This document shows positions 61,381 to 64,000 of a DNA stretch of 64,000 nt, in pieces. The notes under the pieces were generated by a model. It had not been told where the DNA came from. It saw nothing but the letters and a program-made list of their open reading frames with translations, and ran no database searches. Position numbers and translations under genes: made by a program. Location: NCBI GenBank assembly GCA_963703745.1, contig CAVPFL010000004.1:1302001-1366000 (forward strand), read 5' to 3'. This DNA comes from AP-15 sp963703745. Lineage in GTDB: Bacteria; Pseudomonadota; Alphaproteobacteria; ATCC43930; CGMCC-115725. Position 1 is the first letter of the stretch, and the number at the start of each line of letters is the position of its first letter.

Positions 61381-62499
61381 TCACAGAGCGCTTCCCGCGA
61401 GACGGCGGCGGGTCAGCGCGAGCATCATTCCCATGCCAAGCCCGAGCGCGAGCATTGAGGATCCGCCATACGACAGGAAAGGCAGCGTCATTCCTTTGGT
61501 TGGAATCAAATGCAGGCTCGATGCCATGTTGATCGCCGCCTGGAGCCCGAACTGGATCAACAAGCCGGTCGCAGCGAGGAGCACGAACAAGCTTCCTTCC
61601 TGAAGCAGCCTCGAAAGGCCCCGCAGGACGATGAACGCGAATAGCCCCACGACAACGAGACAAATGATGAGCCCGAATTCTTCGCCGGCGACAGCGAAGA
61701 CAAAATCGGCGTGTGCGTCGGGTAGGACATCCTTTACCTGGCCTTCGCCCGGCCCACGACCCCACAGCCCGCCATTGGCAAAGGCCTCGATCGAGCGGTT
61801 CACCTGGTAGCTGTCACCAGCTGTCGGGTCGAGGAAATGATCGACCCGGACCCTAACGTGCGGCAGATAGAGATAGGCACCCACAAGCCCACCGAGCCCG
61901 GCGAGAGCACCTGCCACCACCCAGTAGAGCCGGAGCCCGGCCATGAAGAATTGTGCGAACCAAACGATCGCGACGACGAGTGCCATACCGATATCGGGCT
62001 GCTTGATCAGCATGCCGCAGACCACGAGAAAAAGCGCGATGGAGATCAGATTTCCGGGAAAGCCGGGGCGCAGCTTCTGCTCGGCGAACAACCAGGCGGC
62101 GACCACGGCAAAAGTTGGCTTGACGAATTCGGAGGGCTGCACCGACAGCCCCGGCAGATTGATCCACCGTCTCGCGCCTTTGATCTCGACACCGACGACA
62201 AAGGTCAGAGACAACAACACAAGCGCCATGATGAACCCGATAACCGCAATGCGGCGGACGGTCCGCGGCGTCTGTAGCGAGACGGCGAACATCACGCCTA
62301 ACGCCAACGGCAGCATGGCAAGGTGGCGGCGGACGAAATGAAGCCCGTCATAGCCGATCCGCTCGGCAACCGCGGGACTCGCTGCCAAGCTTAGGACCAC
62401 GCCGAACCCGATCAGCACGCCGAGCGCAGCGAGGCTCCAGCGATCGACGGTCCACCACCAGCGCGCCACCGGGCTCTGGTCGATGCGGGCAAACTTCAT
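61381..62499 (-). CDS. ftsW: SEDS-family peptidoglycan glycosyltransferase FtsW
   Basis: A 372-residue polytopic membrane enzyme of septal wall synthesis, with about ten transmembrane segments. K-G-A-R-R-W-I-N-L near residue 107, Q-P-S-E-F-V-K-P near residue 119, and near the C-terminus P-T-K-G-M-T-L-P-F-L-S-Y-G-G-S-S are SEDS signatures. The ATG at 62499 gives the usual short cytoplasmic N-terminus; 30 further codons upstream show no similarity. Confidence 0.95.
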   Translation of the reverse strand: MKFARIDQSPVARWWWTVDRWSLAALGVLIGFGVVLSLAASPAVAERIGYDGLHFVRRHLAMLPLALGVMFAVSLQTPRTVRRIAVIGFIMALVLLSLTFVVGVEIKGARRWINLPGLSVQPSEFVKPTFAVVAAWLFAEQKLRPGFPGNLISIALFLVVCGMLIKQPDIGMALVVAIVWFAQFFMAGLRLYWVVAGALAGLGGLVGAYLYLPHVRVRVDHFLDPTAGDSYQVNRSIEAFANGGLWGRGPGEGQVKDVLPDAHADFVFAVAGEEFGLIICLVVVGLFAFIVLRGLSRLLQEGSLFVLLAATGLLIQFGLQAAINMASSLHLIPTKGMTLPFLSYGGSSMLALGLGMGMMLALTRRRLAGSAL

Positions 62500-62667
62500 T
62501 CGTATCGATCCTCGCGGCGCGTAGCGCGAAACGTGCGGGAGAACCCAGCAGGGAATTCCTCTATCGCACGGTTGGGCGATACGATGCAACTCTCCGGCCC
62601 CAATATGTAGCGTAAGCAGTTATGCTCTGCTACTATTTGTATAGTCAGTCCGACAATCATGGCGGTC
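62500..62667. other. Short spacer where murD is normally found
   Basis: Only 168 bases separate mraY from ftsW. On the minus strand an ATG seven bases after the mraY stop (62658) opens M-I-V-G-L-T-I-Q-I and then a stop. No Mur ligase motif (G-x-x-G-K-T/S) can be read in any frame. murD (about 1.4 kb) is therefore absent here. Confidence 0.7.
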
Positions 62668-63756
62668 TCAGCGCAACTTCAGCGTCGCGAGCCCAGCGAT
62701 CGCCAAAATCCAGGCGATAATCCAAAACCGAATGACGATCGTCGGCTCTTCCCAGCCTTTCTGCTCGAAGTGATGGTGCAGCGGCGCCATGCGGAAGACG
62801 CGGCGCCCTGTCATTTTGAAGCTCACGACCTGAACAATGACCGAGATTGCCTCAAGGACGAACAGTCCGCCGACGATGGCCAGCACGAGTTCGTGTTTTG
62901 TGACGACGCTGATCGTCCCGAGGGCAGCGCCAATCGACAGCGATCCCGTGTCACCCATAAAGACCATGGCCGGCGGTGCGTTGAACCAGAGGAATCCCAG
63001 GCTCGCTCCAACCATCGCACCGCAAAACACGCTAAGCTCGCCTGCGCCGGCGACGTGATGGATCTGCAAGTAGTTGGCAAAGATGACATTGCCGGCGAGG
63101 TAGGCAATCAGGGCAAAACAGCCGGCGGCGATCATCGAGGGAACAATGGCGAGCCCGTCGAGCCCATCAGTCAGGTTGACCGCATTCGAAGCGCTAATGA
63201 TCACCAAAACCCCAAACGGCACAAAAAACCAGCCGAGTTCGATCAACACGTTCTTGAAAAAGGGGAAGGCAAGCGCAGTGGCAAGCCCCGGGGGGGTGAC
63301 ATAGGTAACGGCGATGCACGCGAACGCGCTGAGCAGGATTTCCAGGCCGAGCTTGGTTCGACCGGAAAGCCCGTGGTGCGAATTCCGGTGTAGCTTTCTG
63401 TAGTCGTCGAAAAAGCCGATCAGACCGAACCCGACGGTAACCAGCAGCACGATCCAGACGTAAGCGTTTGCGAGATCCGCCCACAGCAAAGTCGAAATCG
63501 TCAGCGCTAGCAGGATCAAGAAACCGCCCATCGTAGGCGTTCCCTTCTTGCGCTTTAGATGTCCGTCAGGACCGTCCGGGCGTATCGGCTGCCCATTGGT
63601 CTGCTTCGACCGCAACCAGGCGATGATGTGCGGGCCGAACAGAAAGCTGATCAGCAGCGCAGTGACGGCAGCCCCGCCCGACCGGAACGTGATGTAGCGG
63701 AACAGGTTGAAGGCCTGAAACTGATCTGCTAGAGGAAAAAACAGCGGATAAAGCAT
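62668..63756 (-). CDS. mraY: Phospho-N-acetylmuramoyl-pentapeptide transferase
   Basis: A 362-residue integral membrane enzyme making lipid I. K-K-G-T-P-T-M-G-G near residue 70, F-F-D-D-Y-R-K-L near residue 115, N-A-V-N-L-T-D-G-L-D-G-L-A near residue 193 and F-M-G-D-T-G-S-L near residue 270 carry the conserved active-site Asp residues. The C-terminal H-H-H-F-E-x-K-G is also present. Start four bases after the murF stop. Confidence 0.97.
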   Translation of the reverse strand: MLYPLFFPLADQFQAFNLFRYITFRSGGAAVTALLISFLFGPHIIAWLRSKQTNGQPIRPDGPDGHLKRKKGTPTMGGFLILLALTISTLLWADLANAYVWIVLLVTVGFGLIGFFDDYRKLHRNSHHGLSGRTKLGLEILLSAFACIAVTYVTPPGLATALAFPFFKNVLIELGWFFVPFGVLVIISASNAVNLTDGLDGLAIVPSMIAAGCFALIAYLAGNVIFANYLQIHHVAGAGELSVFCGAMVGASLGFLWFNAPPAMVFMGDTGSLSIGAALGTISVVTKHELVLAIVGGLFVLEAISVIVQVVSFKMTGRRVFRMAPLHHHFEQKGWEEPTIVIRFWIIAWILAIAGLATLKLR

Positions 63757-63760
63757 GCGA

Positions 63761-64000
63761 TCATGTTTCTGGCCGCATCGACTCCGCGCGCAGCCGCTCC
63801 ACGATGCGACCGAGGCCGACGCCGCGTGAGCCTTTGACCATGACAGCGTCGCCGGCTCGCAGGAAGCGAAGCAATTCGGGGATAGACTGATCGGCGGTGG
63901 ACCACAACCCGCCCCGCTTCGATTGGGGCAGAGCGTCGTAAAGCGCCGCGACAGCCGTCCCGACTAGAAAGACACGATCAACCTTAGCTGCGGCGAGCGG
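63761..64000 (-). CDS. murF: UDP-N-acetylmuramoyl-tripeptide--D-Ala-D-Ala ligase, C-terminal part
   Basis: The last 79 codons of a gene cut by the window edge. The text V-F-L-V-G near the edge, L-R-F-L-R-A-G-D-A-V-M-V-K-G-S-R-G-V-G-L and the end R-I-V-E-R-L are the C-terminal Mur-ligase domain as in MurF (K-G-S-R). Position immediately before mraY agrees with the standard cluster order. Confidence 0.9.
   Translation of the reverse strand, partial: PLAAAKVDRVFLVGTAVAALYDALPQSKRGGLWSTADQSIPELLRFLRAGDAVMVKGSRGVGLGRIVERLRAESMRPET

Noticed and set aside
1..64000. tRNA or rRNA genes
   Set aside because: No cloverleaf-like or rRNA-like sequence was noticed on either strand; a covariance-model search would be needed to be certain.

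Overview
The window looks like a chromosomal segment of a GC-rich alphaproteobacterium, probably Rhodospirillales- or Rhizobiales-like. The main evidence is the right-hand division and cell-wall (dcw) cluster, read on the minus strand in the order murF(partial)-mraY-ftsW-murG-murC-murB-ddl-ftsQ-ftsA-ftsZ-lpxC-bamD, and an FtsZ ending in the alphaproteobacterial-type tail L-D-I-P-A-F-L-R-R. The left 50 kb is accessory: catabolic oxidoreductases, paralogue arrays, toxin-antitoxin modules and many decayed gene copies.

Layout. 1-12.4 kb: luciferase-like flavin monooxygenases (one frameshifted), two amidohydrolases, an FAD oxidoreductase, a decayed vapC next to an intact antitoxin, the potassium transporter kup, an Ldh-family dehydrogenase, a methyltransferase and a lipoprotein lytic transglycosylase with a SPOR domain. 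12.4-25.1 kb: an unusual tandem array. It starts with one full-length xanthine-dehydrogenase-family molybdenum subunit. Five further 3' fragments of the same gene follow, interleaved with three copies of a gene pair: a GH73-like peptidoglycan glucosaminidase with no signal peptide, plus a small Sec-exported protein. A secreted beta-helix gene and an RHH/RelE toxin-antitoxin module sit inside the array. 25.2-30.5 kb: an MFS transporter, a CYP153-type P450 with its 2Fe-2S ferredoxin, and an ArsR-GST-SRPBCC cluster. 30.6-40.5 kb: two full and one 5'-truncated copy of a SAM/nucleotidyl-cyclase/AAA/TPR giant protein, with a Phd/PemK module between the full copies, then a Uma2 protein. 40.8-47.7 kb: another luciferase-like monooxygenase with an HSL-type hydrolase, a cysteine-nucleophile alpha/beta hydrolase, a class III aminotransferase, an enoyl-CoA hydratase and a VOC protein. 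47.8-50.9 kb: an ABC exporter with a NEW3-domain partner. 51.0-64.0 kb: the bamD-lpxC-ftsZ to murF block.

How it fits together. The accessory part suggests oxidation and ring or ester degradation of hydrophobic organic compounds (flavin monooxygenases, CYP153, hydrolases, enoyl-CoA hydratase, MFS). The dcw genes are tightly coupled, with stop/start overlaps from murC to murG, but murD is missing from its usual place between mraY and ftsW.

The most novel candidate is the 12.7-25.1 kb array. It pairs duplicated cell-wall hydrolases with exported partner proteins, separated by recurring C-terminal fragments of one host gene. That resembles, in layout only, toxin/immunity cassette expansion. The toxin/immunity reading is inference; the duplication and decay are read directly from the sequence.
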